From assembly GCF_018383585.1 (NCBI RefSeq), contig NZ_JAHAMK010000022.1, forward strand, positions 21,660 to 85,659: 64,000 bases of DNA, given 5' to 3'. Numbering within the stretch: the stretch's first letter is position 1; every line of letters begins with the position of its first letter. The notes under the pieces were generated by a model. The model was not told the origin of the DNA. It saw only the letters and a list, made by a program, of their open reading frames with translations, and did no database searches. This document shows, in pieces, positions 62,674 through 64,000 of the stretch. Both the position numbers and the translations under genes were made by a program. Source of the stretch: Microvirga sp. 3-52 (GTDB lineage: Bacteria; Pseudomonadota; Alphaproteobacteria; Rhizobiales; Beijerinckiaceae).

Positions 62674-62814
62674 GTGTTTAAGCCCCCCGAGTGATGCCTT
62701 TCCGGCATCCGCAGAATAATGCAATCACAGATAGCGATTCGCTACAATATTCCTATAAGTTGTGCGAGCGGACGCGGCCCCTGCGCTTCATGGTCATGAC
62801 CCCTGCCGATGCGT

Positions 62815-62902
62815 CATGGCCGGACTTGATCCGGCCATCCACGTCTTGGACCCCGCCGCGCAGAAAAAGGCGTGGATACCTGCGACAAGCGCGGGCATGA
62901 CG
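62815..62902. repeat. Two interspersed palindromic repeats in inverted order
   Basis: TCATGGCCGGACTTGATCCG then GCCATCCACG at 62815-62841, and the minus-strand copy TCATGCCCGCGCTTGTCGCA then GGTATCCACGCC at about 62868-62900. The two arms can pair in part, giving a large composite hairpin. Confidence 0.7.
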
Positions 62903-62910
62903 ATGGAGCA

Positions 62911-63048
62911 ATGAACGCAGCTGAGTATCATCAGTTCATGCAAAACGGCGGCTGGGTCTATGTCATGACGAACCGGCGGAACGGCACGCTCTCCCTCGGC
63001 GTGACGAGCAACCTCGCCCGCCGCGCCTGGGAACACCGGGCTGACTGA
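62911..63048 (+). pseudogene. Truncated GIY-YIG endonuclease
   Basis: 45 codons: GGWVYVMTNRRNGTLSLGVT, then SNLARRAWEHRAD and a stop. Normal small GIY-YIG proteins continue for about 50 more residues (HREGxxxGFTxxYG...). Only the first third is left, including the GGWVYVMTN strand and the LARRxWEH helix. Breakpoint lies next to a hairpin at 63063. Confidence 0.75.
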
Positions 63049-63062
63049 ATCACTGAAACCGC

Positions 63063-63093
63063 CCTCAAACCCAGGCGCCACAAGGGTTTGAGG
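63063..63093. repeat. 10-bp perfect inverted repeat
   Basis: CCTCAAACCC (63063-63072) and GGGTTTGAGG (63084-63093) with an 11-base loop, between the GIY-YIG relic and the SIR2-like gene. No T-run on either strand. Confidence 0.65.
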
Positions 63094-63231
63094 AAGGTGA
63101 TTCCACTTTGAGGGGCTATCTCCTTCCGTTCAGGCTTGTGCCGAACCGGCATCGAAATCCCACGTCCGGTGAGCGATGACAGGCCCGATAGCCAGGAACG
63201 AGACCAGAGTGCCAAAGGCTAACTAACCCAA

Positions 63232-63858
63232 ATGTTCAAATCCAAGACAGTCTTTATCGTCGGTGCAGGCGCGAGTGCGGAAATTGGGCTCCCGACTGGA
63301 GCCAAGTTGATCGAAGGCATGGCGCCGCAGCTGAAATTCGATCTTGATGAATTCTCTCGGCCTACCCGGGGAGATAAGGCATTGTTCGAGATCATTCAGC
63401 GTCACACCTATAGCGACAATCGACATGAATACGCGATCAATCTGAAAGCCCACGTGTTCGCAGCAGAGAGAATATCGAAGGGCCTCAACTATGCTATGTC
63501 GATTGACAACTTTATCGACATTCACAAAGACGATTATCGTATCGAGTTCTGCGGGAAGCTGGCTATTGCCTCAAATATTTTGAAGGCGGAGCGGGATAGC
63601 AGCCTTTACGTAAATCCCGACAAGCGCCATGCAACTTTCGATGTCGAGAAGGTGAAAAAGACATGGTTTCATCGGTTTGTGCAAATTCTCCACACCGGAG
63701 TTTCCGTCGATGACGTCGGAGGTATATTCGATAATATTTCAATAATAACGTTCAACTATGATCGGTGTATCGAACACTTCCTGCTACACGCGCTCCGTGA
63801 CATTTATCACTTGGAGTCTGGAGATACCGAAAAGCTTCTTTCGGGTCTAAGAGGCTGA
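63232..63858 (+). CDS. SIR2-like domain protein, 3' end lost to an IS insertion
   Basis: About 206 native residues. VFIVGAGASAEIGLPTGAKL is the SIR2-type nucleotide loop, and ISIITFNYDRCIEHFLLHAL carries the typical (T/L)(F/L)NYD motif of SIR2-family defence proteins. The last residues (RG) and the stop come from the inserted element starting about 63851. The gene is visibly AT-richer than its neighbours, as expected for acquired DNA. SIR2-like proteins in Thoeris, DSR and related systems deplete NAD+ upon phage infection; that role is inference. No partner gene can be seen, since the right side is cut off. Confidence 0.75.
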   Translation: MFKSKTVFIVGAGASAEIGLPTGAKLIEGMAPQLKFDLDEFSRPTRGDKALFEIIQRHTYSDNRHEYAINLKAHVFAAERISKGLNYAMSIDNFIDIHKDDYRIEFCGKLAIASNILKAERDSSLYVNPDKRHATFDVEKVKKTWFHRFVQILHTGVSVDDVGGIFDNISIITFNYDRCIEHFLLHALRDIYHLESGDTEKLLSGLRG

Positions 63859-64000
63859 CTGAAAAAGGTTGGGTGGCCTCAAGCCCCTGTGATTCCGTCG
63901 GATTTGCGAAGATTCGATGGAGGTCAAGATGGTTTGGACCGAGGCCACTCGCCGACAGTATCGGCGAGATGAACTGCGCTATGCAAGCAATCTCACGGAT
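63851..64000 (+). mobile_element. IS5-family element, left end (continues beyond window)
   Basis: GAGGCTGACTGAAAAAGGTT begins right after CTAA at 63847-63850 and looks like the terminal repeat of an IS427-group IS5 element. The transposase start follows about 80 bases in. The right end is outside the window. Confidence 0.75.
63929..64000 (+). CDS. IS5-family transposase, N-terminal fragment
   Basis: ATG 63929 reads MVWTEATRRQYRRDELRYAS, then NLTD at the window edge, the common start of IS5/IS427-group transposases. GATGGAGG lies 8-12 bases before it. Confidence 0.85.
   Translation, partial: MVWTEATRRQYRRDELRYASNLTD

Noticed and set aside
1..64000. CRISPR arrays, tRNA or rRNA genes
   Set aside because: No regularly spaced repeats and no recognisable tRNA or rRNA sequences were seen, though a tRNAscan/Infernal run would be decisive.

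Overview
The window is GC-rich, densely packed DNA from an alphaproteobacterium. The best guess is a Hyphomicrobiales member of the Microvirga/Methylobacterium/Bosea type. That guess rests on family resemblance: Mrp and NnrS genes, twin PaoABC-like oxidoreductases, an alphaproteobacterial SOS box, short interspersed palindromes and an IS5-type element. There is no rRNA or other phylogenetic marker in the window. I see no tRNA, rRNA or CRISPR array.

Layout. 1-2.3 kb: the 3' end of a PIG-L deacetylase and a DMT exporter. 3-15.6 kb: a leftward run of ion-coupled transport genes, namely AbgT carrier, M20 peptidase, SLC13 permease, an unusual Mrp/Mbh-type antiporter operon (mnhE, F, mbhD, G, mbhE-mnhB, C, double mnhD) and a second SLC13 permease. 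16-21.4 kb: an RND efflux operon with one permease between two lipoprotein adaptors. 21.5-24.3 kb: a large membrane protein and an AraC regulator. 24.4-34 kb: a patchwork of small envelope or stress-type genes (two paralogous Gly-zipper lipoproteins, DUF1269, a WxxGxW protein, an L,D-transpeptidase), glutaminase, orphan ABC parts, an outer-membrane protein and several decayed genes. Four of the small-gene leaders and one decayed gene share an upstream element, CAGGGTTTnnCCC.

34-44 kb: a winged-helix/ATPase regulator broken by an in-frame amber codon, GlcG-like and SDR genes, and a Tat-exported PaoABC-like molybdo-flavoenzyme operon with XdhC. 44-49.4 kb: a divergent azoreductase/LysR pair and an RsbQ-like hydrolase translationally coupled to a PAS histidine kinase-receiver. 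49.7-55.2 kb: a second PaoABC-like operon without a Tat signal, with a split XdhC and a MobA-like cytidylyltransferase. 55.3-59 kb: a nitrogen-oxide/redox cluster (decayed DUF59, DUF1858, Crp/Fnr regulator, pseudoazurin, NnrS, DUF6455) with FNR/NnrR-like boxes. 59-64 kb: an orphan periplasmic binding protein, an L,D-transpeptidase-like protein lacking the usual His, small secreted and hypothetical genes, an orphan SOS promoter, interspersed palindromes, a truncated GIY-YIG gene, and an AT-richer SIR2-like gene cut by an IS5-type element that runs off the window.

The strongest leads are the MrpA-less antiporter operon with a double proton-channel subunit, the RsbQ/PAS-kinase pair, the shared promoter element of the small envelope genes, the amber-split regulator, the orphan SOS promoter and the IS-interrupted SIR2 gene. 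The number of gene relics between 24 and 44 kb (DUF1269, large membrane protein, alkyl sulfatase, MocA, amber-split regulator) marks that stretch as unstable accessory DNA. All family assignments come from reading motifs by eye; no database search was run.
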